From NCBI GenBank assembly GCA_946481405.1, contig CAMLNY010000020.1:1-9271 (forward strand): 9,271 bases of DNA, read 5' to 3'. Made by a program: the position numbers and the translations under genes. This document shows positions 1 through 7,243 of this stretch, piece after piece. How positions within the stretch are numbered: position 1 is the first letter of the stretch; every line of letters starts with the position of its first letter. The notes under the pieces are model-generated. The model did not search any database. It was not told the origin of the DNA and was given only the letters and a program-made list of their open reading frames with translations. The stretch is from an uncultured Brevundimonas sp. (GTDB taxonomy: Bacteria > Pseudomonadota > Alphaproteobacteria > Caulobacterales > Caulobacteraceae).

Positions 1-365
1 CCTTCCCAGATCGGACGAAACAGGGCGGCGACATGGCCGTCGGCATGAATGCTCCTCGCCTCGACCAACCCTTCGCGACGGTACTCGCCCGTGGGCCGGC
101 TAATCACGGTCACCGCAGGCCAGATGTTTTCGAACGCGTCGTAGTGGAGAATGCGGAGGCCGGAGTACCCCTGTTCAGCCAGACTCTCCGCCGGGGGCAG
201 GTCCAGCTTGTCGAGCAGTTCGGCGAGCGTCCGCTCGGAACAGCCTTCTGGTGAGGCTGTGCCGCACCAGGTGACCTGATGCGGTCCGCGCTGAGGCTGA
301 GCCTCGGCCTGCGGGAGAGACGCCATGACGAACCCGACCACAAACGCAACAACCATAAGGCGCAT
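1..365 (-). CDS. Secreted protein of unknown function, partial (3' end beyond left edge)
   Basis: An open frame runs from an ATG at 365 leftward off the window edge, giving 121 residues with no stop. The start is well supported: a GGAGGG ribosome binding site (371-376) lies five bases upstream, and a Caulobacter-type -10 box lies just behind it. Residues 1-22 look like a signal peptide, with a hydrophobic core (VVAFVVGFVM) and an AEA cleavage site before Gln23, so the product is probably exported to the periplasm. The mature part has two nearby cysteines (C34 and C42, in WCGTASPEGC) that could form a disulfide. The rest is mixed polar sequence with several tryptophans and tyrosines and no motif I recognise. 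It is divergent from the aminotransferase gene, with 112 bp between them. I cannot name a function; the coding call rests on the start signals, the signal peptide and the open frame. Confidence 0.72.
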   Translation of the reverse strand, partial: MRLMVVAFVVGFVMASLPQAEAQPQRGPHQVTWCGTASPEGCSERTLAELLDKLDLPPAESLAEQGYSGLRILHYDAFENIWPAVTVISRPTGEYRREGLVEARSIHADGHVAALFRPIWE

Positions 366-392
366 CACGACCCTCCATGCATACTCAAGCTT

Positions 393-1683
<1,291 letters not shown>

Positions 1684-1715
1684 GGCGAAAATATATAGAA
1701 GCGGACGTATTCGCT

Positions 1716-1731
1716 CGGTGAGGCTTCACCG
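1716..1731 (+). terminator. Small hairpin after the aminotransferase gene
   Basis: CGGTGA and TCACCG form a six-base-pair stem around the loop GGCT, 33 bases after the aminotransferase stop. No T run follows, so it is at best a weak or factor-assisted terminator. It could also be part of the leader of the small gene starting at 1786. The rest of the 102-bp gap holds an unusually AT-rich patch (1688-1700), but no convincing promoter could be assigned. Confidence 0.3.
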
Positions 1732-1773
1732 TGATGTCATCATCCGACTCAAAGGCTCGATCTGAAGCCGACT

Positions 1774-1781
1774 GGGGGAGA
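1774..1781 (+). promoter_or_regulatory. Ribosome binding site deciding a GTG start
   Basis: A purine run, GGGGGAGA, lies four to five bases before the GTG at 1786. It is the strongest such site near the small frame. The nearby ATG at 1781 reads into a stop two codons later, so GTG is the only sensible start. Confidence 0.55.
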
Positions 1782-1785
1782 TGCC

Positions 1786-1953
1786 GTGACCGGCGACACT
1801 GAGCACGGGGACCACGCCGCGACGGCGGCCCCGTCGTCCCGTTTGCTGAACTCGCTGATGCTGATCCTCATCGGGACGGCGCTCGGCCTGTTCTGGCACG
1901 ACGCCGTCCAGGCGGCCGCCCGGCTGTTCGACCGCCTTACGCAGCCCGGCTGA
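1786..1953 (+). CDS. Small single-pass membrane protein, 55 residues, unknown function
   Basis: The frame starts at GTG with a good GGGGGAGA ribosome binding site and encodes 55 residues. The first 18 are polar and rich in Asp, His and Ala. Residues 20-37 form one hydrophobic helix (LLNSLMLILIGTALGLFW), and the rest is a short amphipathic tail (VQAAARLFDRLT) ending in QPG. This suggests a single-span inner-membrane protein, possibly with the tail lying along the membrane. No known family is recognised. Its last 17 bases overlap the 3' end of the convergent prenyl synthase gene, so part of the C-terminal sequence is constrained by the other strand. It could belong with the aminotransferase in a loose transcription unit, or be read on its own. 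Coding status rests on the start signals and the plausible helix; a chance frame in GC-rich DNA is the alternative. Confidence 0.55.
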   Translation: MTGDTEHGDHAATAAPSSRLLNSLMLILIGTALGLFWHDAVQAAARLFDRLTQPG

Positions 1954-2977
1954 CGGCGAAGTCGGCGAGACCTTCCATCGCCTCGCGCCACGGACCCGTC
2001 GGCAGGACTTTCAGGGAATCCTTGGCCGCGTCGGCATAGGCGGCGGCCGTGTCCAGCGTCGAGGTCAGGGCCCCGGCGCCCATGATCAGTTCGCGGGCGC
2101 GACGGAAATCGTCGTCGGTCCGCTCACCCATGGTAATCGTCCTCTCCCAGAAGGCGTCCTCGCGGCCGCGGGTCCGGGCCACGGCCAGCAGCAGCGGCAG
2201 GGTCGCCTTGCCCTCGCGGAAGTCGTCGCCCGCGTTCTTGCCCAGCGCCTCGGACGAACCGCCGTAGTCCAGCGCATCGTCGGCCAGCTGGAACGCCAGC
2301 CCCAAGTTCAGGCCGAAGGCGCGCAGGGCCGAGGTGGTCTTCGGATCCGCGTTCACGCCCACGGCGCCGGACTCGGCGGCGGCGGCGAACAGTTCGGCGG
2401 TCTTGGCCGAGATGATGCGCAGATAGGTTTCCTGATCCAGATTCAGGTCGTGGGCGCGCGTCAGCTGCAGCACTTCCCCCTGCGCGATCACGCTGGACGC
2501 CTGGGCCAGGATGCCCAGCGCGCGGATCTGGCCGGTCTCAACCATCAGTTCGAAGGCGCGGGCGAACAGGAAGTCGCCGACCAGGACGCTGGTCGCCGAA
2601 CCCCAGATCAGATGAGCAGCGACCTTGCCGCGACGGCGTTCCGAACCGTCGACCACATCGTCGTGCAGCAGGGTGGCGGTGTGGATGAACTCGACCGAGG
2701 CGGCCAGCTTGAGCGCGGCGTCCAGATCGACGTCCGGGGCGGCGCCGGTCGCGGCCCGGGCGGCGGCGATGGTCAGGAGCGGGCGCAGCCGCTTGCCGCC
2801 GGCCGACACGATGTGTTCGGCCAGCAGGGGAATGACCGGAACAGGCGACTGCATGCGATCGACGATCAGGGCATCGACGGCGGCCATATCGACCTTGGCC
2901 AGGGCGGCCAGGGCCTCCACGTCGCCCTGGGCCCGTGGGACCTTGGCGCGGGGAGCGGTCAAAGTGACGGCATCCAA
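1937..2977 (-). CDS. ispB: Long-chain polyprenyl (octa/decaprenyl) diphosphate synthase
   Basis: This 346-residue enzyme is a trans-isoprenyl diphosphate synthase. It adds isopentenyl diphosphate units to an allylic primer, making the long side chain of ubiquinone. It shows GGKRLRP (60-66), the first aspartate-rich motif DDVVD (106-110) and the second motif DDALD (233-237). Small residues sit four and five positions before the first motif (HTATLLHDD), which leaves the elongation pocket open and fits a long-chain rather than farnesyl or geranylgeranyl product. Caulobacterales generally use Q10, so decaprenyl is likely (inference; the symbol ddsA would then fit). The start is TTG at 2977. An in-frame TGA lies 12 bases upstream with no ATG or GTG between them, and the next in-frame starts are GTG at codon 20 and ATG at codon 31. 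A GAGAGAG about 10 bases upstream may be the ribosome binding site. Confidence 0.93.
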   Translation of the reverse strand: MDAVTLTAPRAKVPRAQGDVEALAALAKVDMAAVDALIVDRMQSPVPVIPLLAEHIVSAGGKRLRPLLTIAAARAATGAAPDVDLDAALKLAASVEFIHTATLLHDDVVDGSERRRGKVAAHLIWGSATSVLVGDFLFARAFELMVETGQIRALGILAQASSVIAQGEVLQLTRAHDLNLDQETYLRIISAKTAELFAAAAESGAVGVNADPKTTSALRAFGLNLGLAFQLADDALDYGGSSEALGKNAGDDFREGKATLPLLLAVARTRGREDAFWERTITMGERTDDDFRRARELIMGAGALTSTLDTAAAYADAAKDSLKVLPTGPWREAMEGLADFAVSRAA

Positions 2978-3095
2978 CGGAAAACTCTCTCAAAAGCCGC
3001 GACACGCGGGAGGATCGCATCGCATTAACGCGCGGCGGCTTGCGGCGTCGCGTTCGGGCGGACAATGGTGACCCCGCCATGAAGGGTCAAGCCGC
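2978..3095. promoter_or_regulatory. Divergent intergenic region, prenyl synthase / methyltransferase
   Basis: These 118 bases separate two divergently read genes and must hold promoters in both directions unless transcription comes from further away. On the plus strand, TTGCGG (3040-3045) and GACAAT (3061-3066) are separated by 15 bases and could be a weak promoter. No exact GCTANAWC box was found on either strand. No long inverted repeat was seen. Confidence 0.35.
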
Positions 3096-3848
3096 GTGAC
3101 AGTCGCATCTTCAGCCTCTGCCGAAGCCAATTCACTGTTAGGTGGAAGAGTGCGCCTTGTTCAGCCCGCTGACGGCTATCGCGCGGGCACGGATGCGGCC
3201 CTTCTGGCGGCCTCCATACCGGCGAAAACGGGCGAGCGGGTGCTGGAGGCCGGATGCGGCGTCGGTGGGGTGCTGACCCAGATCGCAGCGCGTCGGGACG
3301 GCGTTTCCCTGACCGGAGTCGAGCGCGACGCGACCGCCGCCCGACTGGCCGCTCACAACGCCGCGCTGAACGGAATCGCCGACCGGATGGAGGTGATCCA
3401 CGCCGATATCGCCGACGGATTCGCCGCGCTGGGCCATTCCCGGTTCGATTGGGCGATTTCCAATCCGCCCTTTTTCGACGATCAGGCGGCCCTGCGTCCG
3501 CCCTCCCCGGCCAAGCGTGGCGCCTGGATCGCCGATGACGGCCTCCCGGTCTGGGTGAAGTTTCTCACGGACGGGGCCCGAGACGGGGGGCGGATCGTCA
3601 TCATCCACCGTGCGGACCGTTTGGCGGACTTGCTGGCCCTGATGGGCGACAAATGCGGGTCCTTCGCCATCCGACCGATCCAGCCGTTCGCCGACCAGCC
3701 GGCCAAACGGGTGCTGGTGCATGCCGTGCGGTCGGGCAAGGCGCCGTTGCGGCTTCTGCCCGCCCTCGTTCTGCACGACCGGTCGGGCGCCAAGCATACA
3801 GCCGAGGCCGAGGCGATGCTGAGGGGCGAGGCCGCTCTAGACTGGTGA
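3096..3848 (+). CDS. SAM-dependent N6-adenine methyltransferase, TrmN6 (YfiC)-like
   Basis: This 250-residue Rossmann-fold methyltransferase is the usual size for the family. It has the S-adenosylmethionine loop VLEAGCGVG (49-57), an acidic residue ending strand 2 (GVERD, 74-78), and the catalytic NPPF motif (123-126, in SNPPFFDD) typical of enzymes that methylate an exocyclic adenine amino group. The N-terminal segment (GRVRLVQPADGYRAGTDAAL) matches the start seen in TrmN6/YfiC proteins, which make m6A37 in tRNA1(Val). Target identity is inferred from the family. The start is GTG at 3096: an in-frame TGA lies at 3069-3071 with no other start between them, and GAAGGG (3081-3086) is a suitable ribosome binding site. 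It is divergent from the prenyl synthase gene. The next gene follows after 37 bases. Confidence 0.85.
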   Translation: MTVASSASAEANSLLGGRVRLVQPADGYRAGTDAALLAASIPAKTGERVLEAGCGVGGVLTQIAARRDGVSLTGVERDATAARLAAHNAALNGIADRMEVIHADIADGFAALGHSRFDWAISNPPFFDDQAALRPPSPAKRGAWIADDGLPVWVKFLTDGARDGGRIVIIHRADRLADLLALMGDKCGSFAIRPIQPFADQPAKRVLVHAVRSGKAPLRLLPALVLHDRSGAKHTAEAEAMLRGEAALDW

Positions 3849-3885
3849 GCCTTGCCGTCAGGCCCCGGTCGCGTTTCAGTGCCAC

Positions 3886-5157
3886 ATGCGCCTGATCCTC
3901 ATCCTCGCCACCCTGTTGTCCGCCCTGCCCGCGCAGGCCCAGGAGAGACAGGTCCTGCTGCTCCGCCCCGAGCGGGTGTTCGACGGCGTCGATCCCCGTC
4001 CGCACACAGGCTGGTCGGTTCTGGTGCGCGGCAACCGGATCGAGGCCGCCGGGCCGGACATCCAGCCGCCCGCCGACGCCCGCGTCATCGACTTGCCGGG
4101 CCAGACCCTGATGCCCGGCATGATCGAGGGCCATTCGCACCTTTTCCTGCACCCCTACAATGAGACCAGCTGGGACGATCAGGTGCTGCACGAGCCTCTG
4201 GCCCTGCGCACCGCCCGCGCCGTGAACCACGCCCGCGCAACCCTGATGGCGGGCTTCACCACTGTGCGCGATCTCGGCACCGAGGGCGCGGGATACGCCG
4301 ACGCCGGTCTCCGCCGCGCGATCAACGAGGGAATCGTGCCCGGCCCGCGCATGCTGATCGCCAGCCGCGCCATCGTCGCCACCGGCGCCTACGGTCCCAA
4401 GGGCTTCGAGCCGGGTGTGGAGGTCCCGCTGGGCGCCGAGGAGGCCGACGGCGACGATCTGGTCCGCGTCGTGCGCAGCCAGATCGGCGCTGGCGCGGAT
4501 CTGGTGAAACTCTATGCCGACTACCGCTGGGGTCCCGGCGAGCCCAGCCGGCCGACCTTCTCGCAGGCAGAGCTGACCGAGGCGGTCGAGGCGGCCCATT
4601 CCGCCGGACGACCGGTGGCGGTGCATGCCGGCACGGTCGAGGGCATGCGCCGCGCCATTCTGGCCGGAGCCGACACGCTGGAGCACGGCGATGCGGGCAC
4701 GCCCGAAATCTTCCGCCTGATGGCCGAGCATGGGACGGCCCTCTGCCCCACGCTGGCAGCGACCGACCAGATCACACGCTATCGCGGCTGGAACGGATCG
4801 GAGCCGGCGCCGCAGAACGTCCTAGCCAAGCGCGCCGCCTTCGCCGCCGCCCGTGCGGCAGGGGTCGAGATCTGCATGGGCGGCGACGTCGGGGTCTATG
4901 CGCATGGGAACAATGCGCTGGAGATGGAGCTGATGGCGGCCCAGGGGATGTCGCCCGCCGAGGTGCTGATCGCCGCCACCTCCGGCAATGCGGACATCTT
5001 CGGCCTGACCGACCGGGGCGCGGTACGGCCGGGCCTGCTGGCCGATCTCGTCGCGGTCGAGGGCGATCCGACCGCCGACATTTTCGCCGTCCGTGCGGTG
5101 CGGCTGGTCATCAAAGACGGCCAGATCGCGCGCGACGAGACGGTCCCGGCGCGCTAG
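3886..5157 (+). CDS. Exported metal-dependent amidohydrolase (imidazolonepropionase/Xaa-Pro dipeptidase-like)
   Basis: The 423-residue product begins with a signal peptide (residues 1-18, core LILILATLLSAL, AQA cleavage site), so it probably acts in the periplasm. The rest is an amidohydrolase-superfamily TIM barrel with flanking beta-sandwich pieces. The metal and catalytic set is complete: His83 and His85 in EGHSH, Lys208 in DLVKLYADY (a carboxylated bridging lysine in this family), His247 in AVHAG, His267 in LEHGD, and Asp334 in MGGDVG. The closest characterised relatives I recall are the zinc dipeptidases and carboxypeptidases of Caulobacter (Cc2672 type), which cleave Xaa-Arg/Lys or Xaa-Pro dipeptides. 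Peptide hydrolysis is therefore a reasonable guess; the exact substrate cannot be read from sequence. No strong ribosome binding site precedes the ATG. The next gene starts 11 bases after the stop. Confidence 0.88.
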   Translation: MRLILILATLLSALPAQAQERQVLLLRPERVFDGVDPRPHTGWSVLVRGNRIEAAGPDIQPPADARVIDLPGQTLMPGMIEGHSHLFLHPYNETSWDDQVLHEPLALRTARAVNHARATLMAGFTTVRDLGTEGAGYADAGLRRAINEGIVPGPRMLIASRAIVATGAYGPKGFEPGVEVPLGAEEADGDDLVRVVRSQIGAGADLVKLYADYRWGPGEPSRPTFSQAELTEAVEAAHSAGRPVAVHAGTVEGMRRAILAGADTLEHGDAGTPEIFRLMAEHGTALCPTLAATDQITRYRGWNGSEPAPQNVLAKRAAFAAARAAGVEICMGGDVGVYAHGNNALEMELMAAQGMSPAEVLIAATSGNADIFGLTDRGAVRPGLLADLVAVEGDPTADIFAVRAVRLVIKDGQIARDETVPAR

Positions 5158-5168
5158 AGGCCTGCCCC

Positions 5169-5780
5169 ATGTCCCTGCGCCCCCTCTTCGTCACCCAGGT
5201 CTATGAGGCCTCGCTCGCCGCCGTCGGCGGTTTCGACGCCTTCAACGCCGAACTGGCCGAGGCCTGCCGCATGCTGGCGGTCGAGGACGGCGCCGGTCGC
5301 GCCTGGTCAAAGGCGCACAACTATCGCGGCTACACCTCCTACGGCTCGCTGAACGACTTGCCACAGCGCCTGCCTGAGTTCGCCGAACTCAAGAAGCATC
5401 TGGATCGCCACGCCCTCGCCTACGCCCGCGCCCTGAACTTCGATCTGGCGCGGAAGCCCCGGCTGGACACGATGTGGGTCAATATCCTCAAGCCGGGCGG
5501 CGGCCACTCGGGCCACATCCACCCCCATGCCTTCCTGTCGGGCACCGTCTATGTCGAGGTCCCGGACGGCGCCTCGGCCCTGAAGCTGGAGGACCCGCGT
5601 CTGGCCATGATGATGGCCCGTCCAATGGTCCACACCGACGCCCCCGAGGCGGAACAGCCCTTCGTCTATCTGGCCCCGAAGGCCGGGACGGTTCTGATGT
5701 GGGAAAGCTGGCTGCGCCACGAGGTGCCGATGAACGCGGCGAAGTCCGACCGCATCTCGATCAGCTTCAACTACGCCTGA
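5169..5780 (+). CDS. Putative 2-oxoglutarate/Fe(II) oxygenase, TIGR02466/2OG-FeII_Oxy_5 type
   Basis: This 203-residue cytoplasmic protein matches the conserved pattern of a small family placed among the double-stranded beta-helix 2OG-Fe(II) oxygenases. Landmarks are WVNILKPGGGHSGHIHPHAFLSGTVYV (split: WVNILKPGGG at 103-112, then HIHPH at 116-120 and LSGTVYV at 123-129), GTVLMWESWLRHEV with His184, and RISISFN with Arg195. Candidate iron ligands are His116 and His118 (or His120) with His184; Arg195 would bind the 2OG carboxylate. The usual HxD is replaced by HIH, which I understand to be common in this family. The substrate is unknown. AGAGG (5156-5160), overlapping the stop of the amidohydrolase gene, serves as the ribosome binding site, which points to co-transcription with it. 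The last 10 bases overlap the 3' end of the convergent TetR gene. Confidence 0.82.
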   Translation: MSLRPLFVTQVYEASLAAVGGFDAFNAELAEACRMLAVEDGAGRAWSKAHNYRGYTSYGSLNDLPQRLPEFAELKKHLDRHALAYARALNFDLARKPRLDTMWVNILKPGGGHSGHIHPHAFLSGTVYVEVPDGASALKLEDPRLAMMMARPMVHTDAPEAEQPFVYLAPKAGTVLMWESWLRHEVPMNAAKSDRISISFNYA

Positions 5781-6406
5781 CGGGACGTCAACGGCTCCCA
5801 CGCCGCCATGGCCGACGTCACGACAGAGTTCAGTTCGTCCGCCCCGGCCCCGCCCCTGGCGCTGAGGCTCAGCCCCTTGTGCACCGTGGCGTAGAAGTCG
5901 GCGACGGCGCGGACATCAGTTCCGGCGCCGACATCGCCGTCGGCGATCCCGCGCTCAAGCCGGTGCGCAAGCGTCTCGGCGTTCGATCCGCGCATCTGGC
6001 AAAGGCTGTCGGCCAGATCGGGCGAGAACTCCCCGACCTCGGCCGCCGTCTGCATCACCATGCATCCGTTCGGAAACTGGTGGTCGGAGAAGACGCGCGC
6101 AGCGTTGCGCAACAGGCCCTCGACCGCCTCGCGCGCGGTCGGCAGGTCCATCACACCCCAGAACGACGGGCTGTAGAGCGCCACATAGTGGTCGATGGCC
6201 TCGCGATAGAGCCCTTCCTTGGAACCGAAGGCGGCATAGAGGCTGGGCGAGGCGATGCCCATGGCGGCGGTCAGGTCGGACATCGACGCGCCCGCGAACC
6301 CCTTGGCCCAGAAGACGCGCATGGCGGCGTCGAGGGCCTGGTCTCGATCGAAACTGCGGGGGCGGCCCCGAACCGGCGGGGACGCCGTATCGGGGGACGG
6401 CGACAT
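5771..6406 (-). CDS. TetR/AcrR-family transcriptional regulator (BdcR-like)
   Basis: The product is 211 residues when begun at the ATG at 6406. That start has GAGG (6412-6415) five to six bases upstream and comes just before the conserved region; a longer open frame to 6640 runs through the SDR gene and is not needed. A basic lead (RGRPRSF, 13-19) precedes a typical TetR helix-turn-helix (residues about 42-67: MSDLTAAMGIASPSLYAAFG, then SKEGLY). The C-terminal part (residues about 80-205) is the ligand-binding and dimer domain and contains Cys115 and Cys136. The GCMV motif and the general pattern resemble E. coli BdcR (YjgJ), which controls the SDR gene bdcA, and here too an SDR gene is divergent. 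It probably represses that gene, and possibly itself, through palindromes in the shared 115-bp region. The ligand is unknown. Confidence 0.9.
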   Translation of the reverse strand: MSPSPDTASPPVRGRPRSFDRDQALDAAMRVFWAKGFAGASMSDLTAAMGIASPSLYAAFGSKEGLYREAIDHYVALYSPSFWGVMDLPTAREAVEGLLRNAARVFSDHQFPNGCMVMQTAAEVGEFSPDLADSLCQMRGSNAETLAHRLERGIADGDVGAGTDVRAVADFYATVHKGLSLSARGGAGADELNSVVTSAMAAWEPLTSRQA

Positions 6407-6416
6407 TCGGACCTCA

Positions 6417-6436
6417 ATTTGTGCTGACCGACAAAT
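6417..6436. promoter_or_regulatory. Inverted repeat ahead of the TetR gene, possible second operator
   Basis: ATTTGT (6417-6422) and ACAAAT (6431-6436) form perfect six-base arms separated by eight bases, ending 10 bases before the tetR ATG. Read on the minus strand, TTGCCG is followed after 16 bases by TATTTG, which overlaps the upstream arm, so the repeat would sit at the -10/start region of a tetR promoter. This fits autoregulation, but the arms differ from the palindrome at 6474-6493. Confidence 0.35.
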
Positions 6437-6449
6437 AATCCCTTGCGCG

Positions 6450-6475
6450 GCGACGGCAAGCTCCCCAGCTATTTC
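6450..6475 (+). promoter_or_regulatory. Caulobacter-type promoter for the SDR gene
   Basis: GCTATTTC (6468-6475) matches the GCTANAWC -10 consensus at seven of eight positions. GCGACGG (6450-6456) matches TTGACGS at five of seven, with an 11-base spacer inside the accepted 10-14 range. Transcription would start near 6481-6484, inside the palindrome that begins at 6474. Confidence 0.5.
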
Positions 6476-6493
6476 TGTACCGATCGATACAGA
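6474..6493. promoter_or_regulatory. 20-bp palindrome, probable TetR operator
   Basis: The site reads TCTGTA-C-CGATCG-A-TACAGA. Nine of ten base pairs of the dyad match; only the C/A pair at 6480/6487 breaks symmetry. It overlaps the last bases of the -10 box and covers the predicted start of SDR transcription, a classic position for repression by the divergent TetR protein. The length and even symmetry suit a TetR dimer. This is the most convincing regulatory site in the window. Confidence 0.7.
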
Positions 6494-6521
6494 TTGGTTG
6501 AACGCAACAAGGATCGTCGAA

Positions 6522-7136
6522 ATGACCGCCTCCACCCTCCCCCTCTCCGGCAAGCGCGCCCTGATCACCGGCGCCGCGCGCGGCATCGGCGCCGCCATCG
6601 CCCGCCAGCTGGCCGCTGACGGCGCGGATGTCGCCATCACCTATGAAAAGTCGGCCGAGAAGGCCGAAGCCCTCGCCGCCGAGATCCGCGCCACGGGCCG
6701 CAAGTCGGTCGCCGACATCGACGCCCTGCTGAACGTCAACATCCGGGGCGTGCTGCTGACCACCCAGGCAGCCCTCCCGCATCTGGGCCAGGGCGGTCGC
6801 ATCATCTCGATCTCGAGCGTGCTGGCCGACCGCGTGCCTTTCCCCGGCGTGACCGTCTATTCGGCCACCAAGTCGGCCCTGCAGGCCTTCACCCTGGGTC
6901 TGTCGCGCGAAGTCGGCGACCGCGGGATCACGGTCAATCTGGTCAAGCCGGGCGCCACGGACACGGACATGAATCCAGCCGACGGCCCCAACGCCCCCGG
7001 CATGCTGGCGGGCATCTCGCTGGGCCGCTACGGCCAGCCGTCCGAGATCGCCTCGGCGGTCGCCTTCCTCGCCGGACCGGGCGCCAGCTACATCACCGGG
7101 ACCAGCATCCTGGTCGACGGCGGCATCGGCGCCTGA
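6522..7136 (+). pseudogene. SDR-family oxidoreductase (BdcA-like) with an internal in-frame deletion
   Basis: The reading frame is open for 204 residues from an ATG with AAGGA (6509-6513) upstream. It is clearly a short-chain dehydrogenase/reductase: the cofactor motif TGAARGIG (16-23), catalytic Ser98/Ser99, and Tyr113-x3-Lys117 (YSATK) are intact, and the C-terminal half (NPADGP, GRYGQPSEIA, ITGTSILVDGG) is complete. Family members of this type are about 237-250 residues. The missing part lies at residues 63/64 (near 6711), where GRKSV joins directly to ADIDALLNVNIRG. The end of strand 3, strand 4 and the NNAG region, roughly 40 residues in all, are absent. NNAG supports the central sheet and the active site, so the protein is probably inactive or misfolded, although the frame is kept. 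The C-terminus and the divergent TetR gene resemble E. coli BdcA/BdcR. A functional short SDR variant is the alternative. Confidence 0.75.
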
Positions 7137-7142
7137 TCCCGA

Positions 7143-7174
7143 TCCGGCGGCGACCGCGACAGGTCGCCGCCGGA
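7143..7174 (+). terminator. Strong hairpin after the SDR gene
   Basis: TCCGGCGGCGACC (7143-7155) and GGTCGCCGCCGGA (7162-7174) form a perfect 13-base-pair, GC-rich stem with a six-base loop (GCGACA), beginning six bases after the SDR stop. No T run follows (CGCCCCTCTGG), so it is not a textbook intrinsic terminator. Its place and strength suggest termination or 3'-end protection of the SDR transcript. Confidence 0.65.
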
Positions 7175-7243
7175 CGCCCCTCTGGCCAAGCCACGGCCGT
7201 CATGTGATCGTTCTCAGAGGAAACGCCTCGTGGAAGATCGCAA

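Noticed and set aside
3079..3099. Six-codon frame (MKGQAA) whose TGA overlaps the methyltransferase GTG as GTGA
   Set aside because: It looks like a coupled leader peptide, but it has no ribosome binding site of its own and is short enough to arise by chance.
3601..4731. 376-residue minus-strand frame across the methyltransferase and amidohydrolase genes
   Set aside because: It spans two well-supported genes on the other strand and shows no domain; long antisense frames are expected at this GC content.
5474..6427. 317-residue plus-strand frame across the oxygenase end and the TetR gene
   Set aside because: Low-complexity Arg/Gly/Pro sequence in a frame antisense to the TetR gene and out of frame with the oxygenase.
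5771..6640. Longer TetR start at 6640
   Set aside because: The extra 78 residues are antisense to the SDR coding region and the shared promoter region; the ATG at 6406 has GAGG upstream and a normal family N-terminus.
6255..7136. Longer SDR start at 6255, which would add 89 residues
   Set aside because: The extension is antisense to the TetR N-terminus and has no SDR character. The ATG at 6522 has a good ribosome binding site, and the promoter lies inside the extension.
7217..7229. Small hairpin GAGG-n5-CCTC ahead of the GH5 ribosome binding site
   Set aside because: A four-base stem is too weak to support a regulatory call.
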